A stretch of 64,000 bases of DNA from Phalacrocorax aristotelis (Eukaryota; Chordata; Aves; Suliformes; Phalacrocoracidae). Shown one piece after another: positions 1 to 13,300 of the stretch. Made by a program: the position numbers and the translations under genes. The DNA is taken from the NCBI RefSeq assembly GCF_949628215.1, contig NC_134282.1, positions 8,802,223 through 8,866,222 on the forward strand. The letters run 5' to 3'. Position 1 is the first letter of the stretch, and each line of letters begins with the position of its first letter. Under the pieces are notes generated by a model, which was not told the origin of the DNA, did no database searches, and saw only the letters and a program-made list of their open reading frames with translations.

Positions 1-569
1 AGCTCCCAAAGATGACCATTATGGGTATCCCAGCAAATCTCAGCTGAAGAAATGTCAGATAATACCTGATACAGCATTAGAAAGCTGTTTAGAAAGAAAA
101 ACAGTCCTTCTGTTCCCAGTACATTTCCCCCATGGAGCTGCTGTTGGCAGGTGGCGTCCCCTCGAACAGGGTATCAGTGCAGCCACAGGCAGAAGTGGCT
201 GCACGGTCCTGCCCAGGTGAAAAAGCCAAGGCTCATCAAGTCCGATGGAACCAGGTTTTTTTGCAGAAACAAATTTATCTGAAAAAACCCAGATTTTTAC
301 TTCCTCAAAATGGATTATTTTCTCCAGTACTTTTTTGTTCAGTGGCATTTGATGATATCTTGCGTGCATCTTGTCACCTGTGTGAGCTGGATTTCAGCTG
401 CTTTCTGCTCTGTTTGAACAGGGTTAGTTGTTATTAGGGAGCTTTGCCACACGATATTGTTTTGCTTGTCTAGAAAATGGGGAGTGTGCCTATGCGGGAC
501 TTTTTTGCCATTGATTCATCAGCAGTTAATACTACGTGTTCAATACGAGTGTAAATTCAGCATAGACCA
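1..569 (+). other. VEPH1: VEPH1 intron, left part
   Basis: This stretch lies upstream of the first recognisable VEPH1 exon in the window and is read as intron. I see no exon with paired splice sites and no recognised protein similarity. Short open frames on both strands overlap each other and look like chance. Confidence 0.5.
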
Positions 570-709
570 CATAGAATCATAGAATCATTAAGGTTGGAAA
601 AGACCTCTAAGATCATCAAGTCCAACCGTCAACCCAACACTACCTTGTCTCCTAAACCATGCCCTGAAGTGTCACGTCTACATGTCTTTTAAATACCTCC
701 AGGGATGGG
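570..709 (-). repeat. CR1 LINE 3' end, minus strand
   Basis: The plus strand opens with two copies of an AGAATCAT unit, then AAGGTTGGAAAAGACCTC and a GATCATCAAGTCCAACC block. This is the reverse complement of the CR1 3' terminus, whose tail is built of ATTCTATG-type units. It ends near ACCTCCAGGGATGG, a typical CR1 segment, so this is a 5'-truncated copy of about 140 bp. CR1 is the main LINE of birds, which supports an avian source. Confidence 0.9.
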
Positions 710-3700
710 CACGAGGCTCCACATGGCACAAGGCTGCTTCACAAAGGCATCTGCCCTGGACCAGTGCTTGAGAAACCCACACCAGGGAGGCAGAGGGATA
801 TATGGAGTTTGGGTGTTCTGCCCTGTTTTGGTTTTCCCTGCCATAGAGCAAGGGGACTCCTTGTGGCCTTTTCCATTCCCCTTTGCACAGCCTGATGAGC
901 AGAGGGTTTAAAAAGCCCCACCCCAGATGCAGTATCCAGACCCAGATGCATCATTCTGAGTGCTGTTGGTTGCACATCCCCAGCAGCGCACCAGGGCACG
1001 GAGGCAGGACAGAGGCTGCCAGCAGCCACCCTCAGCAAAGAGCTTTCGCAGAAGCACCGCTTCACTGCACGTCATAGCCAAGGAAGACTTTAAATCCCCT
1101 CAGCTTTACATTTTCTTGGTCCCATTTCCAGGATTTTCACATAAATTGAATATTTCTTTGAAGACAGCCCCCACCGCAGCCATGCTTCTCTGAAAGAGAA
1201 AAGAGAAAAGATTGTCAGTTGAGAAAATCTCTAAAACAGGTGAAAACATGTACCTGTAGTAGTTTAGAGAACAATATTTAACACAACTGTTTATTGTGTT
1301 TTTATTTAGTAAGGAACACACCGTAAAATGTGGCTCCGTCCCGCGGAAGGACATGTTGTGAAATGGGCGCAGCCCCAAACCAGCTTCCCTGTAAATTTGT
1401 GCCATTTTGCAGTGACACAAATGATGCAGGGAGAAAGCAAGCCTCTGTTTTACTTTGTCCTGTGTCAGGTTGGGGGTGTGATGCATCAGTGCTAGCATGA
1501 AAATATGCAGAGAAGTGCTGCTGCATCGGGCTAGGGATGTGGTGGGCTGCGAGGAGCAGAGCGTGACCTGTTTTTATCATGGAAATCACAGCTGCAGTTC
1601 CCCATCGAAGCTGAAACTTAGCCACCCCCCTTTTCATTCAGTCCATCTCCTTCCAAAAACTCCCTATCTACAGAGACAGAAATATTTATAGTCTTTCTTG
1701 AGGAAATTGAAATAGTACACACTGAAGACCCCCAAAGCCTGTCCCTCTGCCAATATAAACAATGCTGAGGAAAAAATACATTCTTTATCTCAGTCTGATG
1801 CATTGTATTTGCATTGTCTGTTTTTCTTCTACCAGACAGGAGGTAGTGACGAGAGGTATGTGTCCAAAAAGCTATAAAGCCTTTGAAACCCCAGGTGCTA
1901 CCTTTGGTGGCTGTGCTTGGCCACCCTGCTCACCCCACATCCTCAGCACCACACCGACCTACTGCATTTCAGGCTCTGAAAGGCTCACGCACAGACGATA
2001 GCAAACACTTTCAAGCAAAAGCGTTACTGGATAAACTTTCATGCCAAGGTATGCAAGCACGGCCAGCCAGAGGATAACTGACCATCTGACAGATGCTGGG
2101 AAGGGCTCCAAATCAAACATCACATCAAAAAACATCTATTGTCTGACTGCTTACGCCTTGGACTGCTCTTCAGTCTATCTGATCCATCACGTCCTGTCTA
2201 TCAGTGTAAAAATAGAAGAGAAAGAAAAAAGAAACCCAGCTGTGGTATTAGAGAATTTTTATGTTGTTTGCTCCATATGTGAAGGGCAGTGGCTCGAGTT
2301 TGTTCTGCGGTTGTGGTTTAAAGCCCATGGTGACCCCCTTGGTGGCCGGGCTTTTCTTGTGCTGGAAAATTCCTTTTTGTGTGCAAGGTTTGGGAATGAT
2401 CTTCTAGCTCCCAAAACCTCGGGTGCTTCCAGCCGAGGTAAGTGCCAGTGAATATTGATGACAGGTGAGCACCATGCTCACAGGGCTGCTCGTAGAGGTG
2501 GCCACAACCTTATGAACACGCTGTGTATGAAAGTGCAAGGTTTCCCAATATTTCTCGCAGTGCTTTGAATTCTGAAAGTAATTTTAAATATAGCAATAAT
2601 TTTGCAATAAGAGAAAAAAGGGTTTCTTTCCCTTTCCTAAAGACTTCATTTGGGTTTTATTTTTAAGGGAATTGATTGAAGGAAAATCTGTAGTGACAAA
2701 CATAAGTTATTTTTCTAAGGCAAATTGAAGCCACTTTTCAGACCACTGTAGAAGATGAATGGGCTGGAAAGTGGCTGAGCTGAAGGTAAAGGAGCTGAGT
2801 GTGCCTGTAGTTCTGCTTCTGTGCCAATTACAGTCATTACGGTTATTGAACTCGATACTGTACACTATGTATTTTTAATTATATTTTAGATTATTCTTGG
2901 GCAACGCGCTGTAGCACAGGTCATCAAGTGGGACAGAAGCTTTTGTGTCTCTCCTCCTCCTCCTCCTTTCTTGGCTTGGGCAGAGTTACCCATCTTGTGT
3001 TTAAAGTAGGCTCAGTAGGGACGGCATTTATGCACACACGTGGCAGAAATGCTATTTTAGCTCTTACCACCCAGGGTACAGGCGAGGCAGTGTTATTGGC
3101 CAATGACACACTAATAGATTGTAAGTTAATTTTGCCACAAGATGGTAAAAACATCAACGTTCTCAATGGATAATATAATGAAAAGACCCTGCCTGTTCCT
3201 GAGGATGCAGGACAGACACCGGATCCCTGGGGGCTGAGCTGTGAGTTGCTCTGGCCTTTGGCAGTCCAGATGTCAAAATAAATTATGTTATTTTAGAAAT
3301 ACAAAAGTGATAGAAAACATCACGGTCCCAATCGGTCAGCGCTGTGAGGTTTACAGGAACTGGGTGTGCTGTAAGGATTATTTTTTACAAAATGGATTGC
3401 TAATATGAAACAACTTTTGAAATATTCCTGAAGAGAGCAGTAGAAAAGATAATAAAGCTGTAACAGGGAGTGACCTCTACAAAATGCAGGGCTAGGTTAA
3501 TGCTCAAACACTGGATAAGGGAGGGATGATAATAAATACATCCCTTTCCCAAGGGAAGAATTTGTGTCTTGGGAGGGTGAGGAAGGGAAGGGTCATGCCC
3601 AGGAGAAAAAGCCCTGGGACTTGCCAACCGCTTTCTCAGCAAAAAGTCACATTTCTGGGCTGGAGTTACCTATGAGAGGTTGGTGCTTGTTCCAGTGGGA

Positions 3701-4256
3701 TGGATGGCGCCGAGTCAGTCCCACTGGACATCTTGCTGCTGCCTCTTAATTCCTTCTCCATAGGGCTGCTGCCACAGTGAAGCAAGCTATTGCAGTTAAT
3801 GGAGAGTGATATCCCCAAAATATTCCTGTCCAAAATTCTGCACAGCAGGAATATAACTGTACTGAACTCGGTAGTGTGGATGAAAGCCTCAGAGATAACA
3901 TAAATGCCTACTTTCAATTCCATAAAATTATAAATTATTATTGCAGGGCTGAGGAACAATTGGGAGGCATAATGGTGGGGATAAGTACATGATAGCTAAG
4001 GGAACAGAAAAAGTGATGGACAGCAGAGTCGGAGCTGTCAGCTCCATCTGCTAGGCCTCCCAAGCAAAACATGACTAAGGGCTGAAATGCCTTTCTCAAG
4101 TGACAGCTGAATGCTTGAGGTCAGGAGGAATGTGGTCTTGGAGCTGGCAGAGCTAAACTGCAAAAAGTCTTTTCTGCATTGCAGCTAAAGCCTGGCTTTT
4201 GGCTGGGGCAAAGGGAGGGCAGAAATAACCCCCTCTTTGTGTGTTCACCTCCCCAG
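710..4256 (+). other. VEPH1: VEPH1 intron, no further feature
   Basis: Intronic DNA leading to the 3' splice site at 4251-4256 (CCCCAG). It contains a short CTC trinucleotide run near 2951-2967. An open frame of 136 codons at 2041-2451 has no family I recognise and no matching splice sites. I found no other VEPH1 exon in this part. Confidence 0.5.
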
Positions 4257-4393
4257 TTGTAAATCAGGATGGCCAACCTCTGATTGAAGGCAAGCTTAAA
4301 GAGAAGCAAGTCCGGTGGAAGTTTATCAAAAGGTGGAAAACTCGCTACTTCACTCTGGCTGGCAATCAGCTGCTTTTTCGGAAAGGAAAATCC
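4257..4393 (+). CDS. VEPH1: VEPH1 penultimate coding exon
   Basis: 137 bp, bounded by CTCCCCAG before and GTAAGT after. Two bases complete a split codon from the upstream exon. The remaining 45 codons run from [11 protein letters not shown] to FRKGKS and make the first half of the PH domain, rich in Lys/Arg as expected for phosphoinositide contact. The exon ends in phase 0, which matches the next exon. Confidence 0.92.
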
Positions 4394-7300
4394 GTAAGTC
4401 AGAAGACCATCAGTTTGATTTCTCTCTTTCCCTCCTCCCCAACGCATTTCCCAGAGGATTTTACCACTCAGCTTTGCCCCTGGTCTCTGTACGCTGCATG
4501 GCTAACCTCAGTCAAGAGGCTGCACATTGGCTTTAGTTATATTTTTCCCTCTGGATCAAGAACGTGAGATTTTCAAGACTGTTAGACTGGCGCTGCTCTT
4601 GTTCAGGCACCAGATGCCCAGGGCTCAGCACTGCGACTCCAATGTCTCAGTAATTTATACCCTACTAGCTGGTGATTGTGCCTGAGTACCATCCTCTCTG
4701 CCTCGAGGCATCGCAGGGTCACTTCTCAGATATTACAAAAGCTTCTGTTCCTGAAGGAATTACAGTGGGTTAAAAAATAGTTTCCAGTCTTGACCAGTGA
4801 TTCTTTGTTTCCTTGAATAAACACAATTTCAATAAATTCTGCTCAGGAAAATATTTTTTTTTTTCACTTGCAAAGTGCATGGCAAAGGACAGGAAAATAT
4901 GTAGCAGCCACAGCCCATGTGCTGCAAGTGAGCTGTTGCTTCTGGGTCCCCAGTTCTCACGGGACCAGCCGTGTTCGGGGGGAGATGGTTATGTTCAGCG
5001 TACCTTACCTGGAGAGTCAGGCCCTTCTGAACACCTCAGGGCAGCCTCCAAAATCAAGCAACTCTTCACCTTTTTGGAAAGTCTTGCCTGCTTTTGTACA
5101 TTAATAACTGTTCTTGAGATTGCGGCATTATAATTGGTGTTACTTGTGCAGGAAATACAAGGGCGTTTAAGGCAAGGTGATGCTAAACGTTCCTAAAGGA
5201 ACAGAGGGGTTTTAGCTTTCAGTTCTACCCTCATCTGAATTCAGACACATTCTGCTGAAATTTCTGTGAAACTGTTCGAAATTTATACCAATAGGGCTCA
5301 GAGGCAAGTGTGTCCCAGGGCATGGAAGTGCAGGTAACTGAATCCAGGCCTCATTAGTTATTACTTCTCAGTTATTAGAAACTAATTTTCTTCAGCTTTT
5401 CACAATGAGAATTACCAAACATTGTGCCAAAGAGTCTATTTTTGTTACAAGAGCTCTCTCTTAGATAATCTGAAAATAGCAGCGTCTTCCAACTATAGCC
5501 AAACTTTAATATGTCTGGTAATTAATCTTTATTATTATAGAAAACTAGTGAAGCTCTTTAAGCTGCTTAAATGGCTTCCTCAGCCCTTTCCTATAAGAAA
5601 TACAACAGGGTGTCCTGCCTAGGAGGAACATGTGCCTTTCGTGGGACAATACAATCATCCTGACTGCAAGTAGTTCATGAAACAGCTTTTTCCATACTTT
5701 CTAGTGACTTCTTCTGGTGTTTTAGTTGAGATTCTGAAGACAGTTTAATCCATACATGTACCATAGCTGCAGCTCAGTACTGGCTGACGTCCCTTTTGAA
5801 AGAGTGCCAGAATAATTGTCATTTTTTAGCAAGTTGGTTGGCTTATAGAAATGTATTTATCAGAATGGCTTTAATTAGCTCTCCAAACAAGCCAGGCATA
5901 AGGCACATCAGAATACCTTGATTACTCCTGGGATGCAATTAGCACGCAGAAATCGCCTCCTTGGATTTGCGTTCTCAGTGCTCGCCGTGTTCACGCGGGG
6001 AATGTCCAGCGCATGGCAGGCGGGTCAAGCTGGCAGACTAGATTGTTCAACAGCAGATTTTGCTCAACAGTGTAATTCATATAGATTAACCTTCCTTTTC
6101 TAATTGGCAAACTCAAGGCTTCTTTGGTTTTTTTAAAAGTTGAGCACAAATACCTGGACTGGTTTGTCAGTGTAACAGGCTGGCATCCAGCCCCTTGGGG
6201 ACAGCAGCGGGGTTATTGTGTCTGGGTAATCAGTCTTTCAAGCTGGTGCATTATATCCTGTTACTTCTACATTTCTGGCCTAAACTCGAGAGTCAAGTCC
6301 TGCTGTTAACCATTGTTTGGGTTGCAGCCTGGACCAACCCTGAGCCCGCAAGTTTAGGTTGCACGCGTCCCCTGGGCTGACTACTGCAGACATCAAAGAG
6401 AAAATTTTAAGGCCTTTAAGCAGGGCTGGAGGTATAAAGGCTCACAGAAGTGGTTTGGACAGTAAAAGCGTGACTTTCAGATCCTGCTCCTGTGCACCTC
6501 CAGCACCCGGCGGGAGGAGCAGCCCTGCACCTTGCTGCCGAGTACCGGTGCCGAAAGGACCGCAAGATGTAGGGCTGCAGGCTGTGGCCGGCTAAAGCGG
6601 TGGTAGAGGCTCCTGCCCAGCTGCATCTGGTGCATGTTTCAGTCCTTGAGGCCAGACAGTGCTTGCCTGCCTGAGCATGACAGCTCTGCCCCATCGTCTC
6701 TGGCATTGTGGAGCAGGGCTGGTTGCTGCGTGGGTGTTTGGACTTTACACGCTGCTCACTTGAAAATACAAACCTAACACAGAGGAGATACTGTGAGGTG
6801 GCCAGCTGGCTGTGCCTGCTTATTCTTGGAGCCCCACCATGAACCTCCCTTTTGTCAGAGTAACCATGTGGACAATATTCACTCTGTTTAAGCAACTGTA
6901 TGGTCAGTGGGTAAAGGGGAGGCAAGAGAAAGCCAAAATACAAGAGATCTGAAAGCGAGCCATATCCTAAACTCCTGGAAAATTGTGGTAAGCTCCTTCA
7001 GAGAAATGTGCCTAGGGTGCAATCAACCTTCTTTAGCAATTTGAGGTTAAACACTGTGTGGGAATGAAAAGAATATATAAATTTTGCTAGATAGGCTTCT
7101 AAGTCTAAAGGCCTGGCTCATGGGTGCAAAGCTTTGGTTCTCGAGTCTATTGTTGCTTTGCGTTTTCTGTGATAAAATTTTCCTAATGTTTATCTCAGGT
7201 GAGATTTCAGTGCAGAGCCAGCTTAATACTGTTGATAAAGCCTTAATCGGTCTCCGTGGAAGCAGGGGAGGGTGGGCCACTGCTGTGGTCCCATGGTCAT

Positions 7301-10300
7301 GCATGGGGAATCATTGATGGCTCTGGAAACATTTGTTCCCATGTTGTCGTGGTTTAGCGGCAGCTCAGCCCCACACAGTCGCTCGCTCACTCCCCCACCG
7401 GTAGATGGGGGAGAGAATCAGAAGGGTAACGCTCGTGGGTTGGGATAAGAACAGTTTAATAATGAAAATTAAAAGAAACAACAGTAGAAATGCAATGTAA
7501 AGGAGAACAACGAGAGGCGCAAAGCCCCGGGGGAGGGGGGAAGGGAGGGGAGAGGGGGAACGAACCGCCGGAACAAACCGCACGCGCCGCAGCCGCTCGC
7601 CGCCCGCCGACCCGACGCCGCGCTGCCTGCGCGCTGCCACTGCCCCCCCTCAATATACTGGTCATGGTGTCACATGGTATGGAATGAACCTGCCATTGGC
7701 CAGTCGGGGTCAGCCGCCCCCACCATGGCCCTGCCCCTCCCAGCCCCCCCCTGCCACGCCACGCGGCAGAGCGCGGGAAGCTGGAAAGGTAGCTGACCCC
7801 CACAGTGAGGAGAATTAACCCCTTCTCAGCCAAAACCAGCACATTCTCCACCCCTTATTCCATACCACTTACACCATGCCCAGGTCCCATATGATGCAAT
7901 ACAACCGTACCAACCACCACCCCTCCCCTTCCCATCCTTTAACATAATACACAGACATCATTCCCTTAGTTCATGGACCTTCCCTGTAAAATGTCCATTA
8001 AAATGTCCATTGAGTTCACGCAGTCCATGACTCTGGGCTCCATCTGTTGTATCAGTCTTTCCGGGTGGGAGAGACGGTGTGTGGCGTTGGGTTGCTGCAT
8101 ACCGAGTCAGTCATCGTTCCATCACTGCTGCACGGCTTGTTTCATAGTTGATCTTCCATGGGTTGGGAGGCTCGTACTCTGATATCATTGATACAACACA
8201 GAGGTGACACACAATATTATATAGCAGTTCACATTGTGCCATTCAGTTCATTGACTGTTTTCACCCAAAATCAAATCCCCTTGAGGCACACATCGGATTT
8301 CTCCATCCTCCCGCATCACCCACCAAGTGCACCCAGGTCCTCGAGCAAAAACAATCCCACGAATGGGTTTGCCTTTGCCAGAGGCAGGAAGAACCCAGAC
8401 TGTTTTGCCCAGCATACTTTTTGTGTGCACTACAGGGACTCTATCCCCTTCCACAGTATGTAGGATTTCTGACTGGGCAGGGCCAGCTCGGTTGGCAGAT
8501 CCCCTCGTGTTGACTAACCACGTGGCTTTTGCTAAATGTGTATCCCAGTGCTTGAATGTCCCACCCCCCATTGCTCTCAGTGTGGTTTTTAACAGTCCAT
8601 TGTACCTTTCAATTTTCCCAGAGGCTGGTGCGTGATAGGGGATGTGATACACCCACTCAATGCCGTGCTCTTTGGCCCAGGTGTCTATGAGGCTATTTCG
8701 GAAATGAGTCCCATTGTCTGACTCAATCCTCTCTGGGGTGCCATGTCGCCACAGGACTTGTTTCTCAAGACCCAGGATAGTGTTCCGGGCAGTGGCGTGG
8801 GGGACAGGATATGTTTCCAGCCAGCCAGTCGTTGTTTCTACCATTGTAAGCACATGGCGCTTGCCTTGGCGGGTCTGTGGGAGTGTGATATAGTCAATTT
8901 GCCAGGCCTCCCCATATTTATATTTCAGCCATCGTCCCCCATACCACAGAGGCTTTACCCGCTTCGCTTGCTTGATTGCAGCGCATGTGTCACATTCGTG
9001 GATAACCTGTGCAATAATATCCATGGTCAAGTCCACCCCTCGATCACGAGCCCACCTGTATGTTGCATCTCTCCCTTGATGGCCTGAGGTGTCGTGGGCC
9101 CACCGAGCTAGAAATAGTTCACCCTTATGCTGCCAGTCCAGATCCACCTCAGCCACTTCAATCTTGGCAGCCCGATCTACCTGCTGGTTGTTTCGATGTT
9201 CTTCAGTGGCCCGACTCTTGGGGACGTGAGCATCCACATGCCGTACCTTTACAACCAGTTTCTCTACCCGGGCAGCAATATCTTGCCACAATGTGGCAGC
9301 CCAGATGGGTTTGCCTCTGCGCTGCCAGTTGCTTTGCTTCCATTGCTGCAGCCAGCCCCACAAGGCATTTGCCACCATCCAGGAGTCAGTATAGAGATAG
9401 AGCACTGGCCACTTTTCCCGTTCAGCGATGTCTAAGGCCAGCTGGATGGCCTTTACCTCTGCAAACTGGCTCGATTCACCTTCTCCTTCAGCAGTTTCTG
9501 CTACTTGTCGTGTAGGACTCCATACAGCAGCCTTCCATCTCCGGTGCTTTCCCACAAGGCGACAGGACCCATCAGTGAACAGGGCATATTGCTTCTCATC
9601 TTCTGGCAGTTTGTTATACAGTGGGGCTTCTTCAGCACGTGTCACCTCCTCCTCTGGTGATAATCCAAAATCTTTGCCTTCTGGCCAGTCCATAATCACT
9701 TCCAAGATTCCTGGGCGACTGGGGTTTCCTACTCGAGCCCGCTGGGTGATCAGTGCAACCCATTTACTCCACGTAGCATCAGTTGCATGGTGTGTAGAGG
9801 GGATGTTTCCTTTGAACATCCAGCCCAGCACTGGCAGTCGGGGTGCCAGGAGCAACTGTGCTTCAGTACCAACCACTTCTGAAGCAGCTCGAACCCCTTC
9901 ATATGCTGCCAATATCTCTTTTTCAGTTGGAGTATAGCGGGCTTCAGACCCTCTGTATCCCCGACTCCAAAACCCTAGGGGTCGACCCCGGGTCTCCCCA
10001 GGTGCTTTCTGCCAGAGACTCCAGGTAGGGCCATTCTCCCCGGCTGCAGTGTAGAGCACATTTTTTACATCTTGTCCTGCCCGGACTGGCCCAAGAGCTA
10101 CTGCATGGACTATTTCTCGTTTAATCTGTTCAAAGGCTTGTCGTTGCTCAGGGCCCCATTTGAAATCATTCTTTTTCCGGGTCACTTGATAGAGAGGGCT
10201 CACGATCAGACTGTAATTTGGAATATGCATTCTCCAAAAACCCACAACGCCCAAGAAAGCTTGTGTTTCCTTTTTGCTAGTTGGTGGAGACATGGCTGCT

Positions 10301-13300
10301 ATTTTGTTGATCACATCCATTGGAATCTGACGACGACCGTCTTGCCATTTAATTCCTAAGAACTGGATTTCTCGTGCAGGTCCCTTCACCTTACTTTGTT
10401 TTATGGCAAAACCAGCTTTCAGAAGGATTTGGACTATTTTCTCACCTTTCTCAAAAACTTCTTCTGCTGTGCTGCCCCACACAATGATGTCATCAATGTA
10501 TTGAAGGTGTTCTGGAGCTTCTCCCTGTTCCAGTACAGTCTGAATCAGTCCATGGCAAATGGTAGGACTGTGTTTCCACCCCTGGGGCAGTCGATTCCAG
10601 GTGTACTGGACGCCCCTCCATGTGAAAGCAAACTGTGGCCTGCACTCTGCTGCCAGAGGGATTGAGAAGAATGCATTAGCAATATCAATTGTGGCATACC
10701 ACTTGGCTGCCTTTGACTCCAGTTCGTATTGAAGTTCTAGCATGTCTGGCACGGCAGCACTCAACGGTGGAGTGACTTCATTCAGGCCACGATAGTCTAC
10801 TGTTAGTCTCCACTCTCCATTAGACTTCCGGACTGGCCATATGGGACTGTTAAAGGGTGAGTGGGTCTTACTGATGACTCCTTGGCTCCTCAGTTGGTGA
10901 ATGAGTTTATGGATGGGGATCAGAGAGTCTCTGTTGGTGCGATATTGCCGCCGGTGCACTGTTGTGGTGGCGATTGGCACCTGTTGTTCTTTGACCTTCA
11001 GCAACCCCACCACAGAAGGGTCCTTTGAGAGACCGGGCAAGGTAGACAGCTGTTCAGTTTCCTCCGTCTCCAAGGCAGCTACACCAAAAGCCCACTTGTA
11101 ACCTTTTGGGTCCTTGAAATACCCTCTCCTGAGGTAGTCTATACCAAGGATGCACGGAGCCTCTGGGCCAGTCACAATGGGGTGCTTCTGCCACTCATTG
11201 CCAGTTAGGCTCACTTCGGCCTCCAATACAGTTAGCTCTTGAGATCCCCCTGTCACTCCAGCAATGCTGATGGGTTCTGCCCCTATATAGTTTGATGGCA
11301 TTAAGGTGCACTGTGCGCCGGTGTCCACTAAAGCTTTATACTCCTGTGGGTCGGACGTGCCAGGCCATCGGATCCACACAGTCCAGTAAGCCCGGTTATC
11401 CCTTTCCTCCACCCGGCTGGAGGCAGGGCCCCTCTAGTCCTGATCATGGCAGTCACAACTCACTTCCTGTAAATGTGAATCAGGAGTCCCTCTATTACAC
11501 TTAGAAATAAAATCTGCGCTTCTACTCCTCTGTCTGGGGACTTGCTCGCTGGAAACTGGAGCAGCAGCTTTCCTGGAAGAGCCTCCCTGAGTGACTGTTC
11601 TTCCTTGCAGTTCATGTACTCGTGCCTGTAGGGTCGAAGTAGGCTTGCCATCCCACCTCATCATGTCCTCTCCGTGGTCACGCAGGTAGAACCATAGGGT
11701 GGCCCGTGGTGTGTATCCCCTTCTTTGAGCCAAAGGACGCTTATTCCTAACAGCTGAGACACTGCTCTGTCGAGGTGGGGAGTAGGACAGATCTTCTTTG
11801 AGTTGCTGGACCTCTTGGGATAGTTTCTCCACAGCAGAGACAAGCGAGGAAGAGATATTTGTGTCATAATCCCGGAGTCTATCTATCACCTCTGCCACCG
11901 TTGGTGTCTCGTCATCTTTCCAGGACATCACTGCCAATGAGTTTGCATGCGAAGATGGTGCGCTCCGTACAAACTTCCGCCACATGGGTCGTGTGCACTC
12001 GGCTTCATCTGGATCTTTGGATGACCGTTGATCATCCAGGTCACCATAAATCACCTCAAACACAGCTAATTCCCTGAGATACTGGATGCCTTTCTCCATA
12101 GTTGTCCATTTTCCTGGGCGATATGTAACATCTTCTTTAAAAGGATACCTTTCCTTCACTGCAGACAGGAGTCGCCTCCAGAGGCTGAGGGCTTGTGGTT
12201 TTTTCCCAATTGCTTTGTCAACGCCCCCTTCCCCAGAAAGGGATCCCAATTGTTTGGCTTCTTTTCCCTCTAGTTCCAGGCTACTGGCCCCATTATCCCA
12301 GCATCGGAGCAGCCAGGTGGCAATGTGCTCACCTGAACGACGGCTATAATCTTTTCGCATATCTCGCAACTCGCTTAAGGACAGGGATCGGGTGGTCTCT
12401 ATTTCATTTATTACTTCTCCCTCCTCTCCCCGCGATGGCCCTGGTTCTTCATCATCCCGTTCTAAACGAGTTGATGTCCGCTTCCAATATTTCGTCTTAT
12501 GTATGGGGGCAACTGATACTGGTACGGGTTTATTTTCTGAGCTAGCTCCGGTACTTGTTGTGGGGGTTTGAGTGGCTGCAGTGCCTGTTGTCAGGGCTGG
12601 ATTGTCTACAGTGCCAGTCACTTTGCATTTCAATCCAGAGACATTCTCTTCCCCCTGGGGGCACTGAATACTGTTGAGCAGGGCTCGGTATGCATGGGCC
12701 AGACCCCAGCATGTTGCAGTTATCTGTGTCTCTCTGGAGTTCCCAGCGTAACAACATACTTTCTCCAAATATTCTACTAGTTTTTTAGGATTCTGCACTT
12801 GCTCGGGGGTGAAACTCCAAAACACTGGGGGTGCCCACTGCCCTAGGTATTTGCCCATGCTATCCCACATGCCCTGCCACTCGTAACTATCAAGCCTCGG
12901 GGCAGATTTCTGGGTGATATTCTTAAGTTGCTTAGTCAAAACCAAAACAACATGCCCAAAAACTAACAATGACTGCACCTTAACCACCCAAGGATGTTCA
13001 AGATACAAAAACGTTGTTGTAACAAAGGCACAGACATCATAGAACAAAGTTGCAAAGGTATTATTCTGTATTTCCTCCATATAAAATCTCTCAGAGGAGG
13101 AGGTATAATTGCTAATTGCCTCAACAAGGTGGTGTCCGAAGTACAGTAACGGTTTCAGCAAAAACCCCAAATACCAGATAAAGCTGAAAACGAGTGTTTG
13201 TATAACAAATCTCGTAGGCAAAACATTACTAATCACAGCAGAACACAGCAGACTCAAACAACCAACACCGATTTTTAACACCAACTGCAAAAAGGACAAC

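Noticed and set aside
2041-2451. 136-codon plus-strand open frame in a VEPH1 intron
   Set aside because: It does not resemble VEPH1 or any family I know and lacks paired splice sites.
7365-7640. 91-codon minus-strand frame in the 3' LTR
   Set aside because: It is the LTR copy of the same chance frame and has no independent support as a gene.
8743-10665. Plus-strand open frames of 60-169 codons inside the provirus
   Set aside because: They are shadows of the pol frame on the opposite strand; the minus-strand frame has all the polymerase and integrase motifs.
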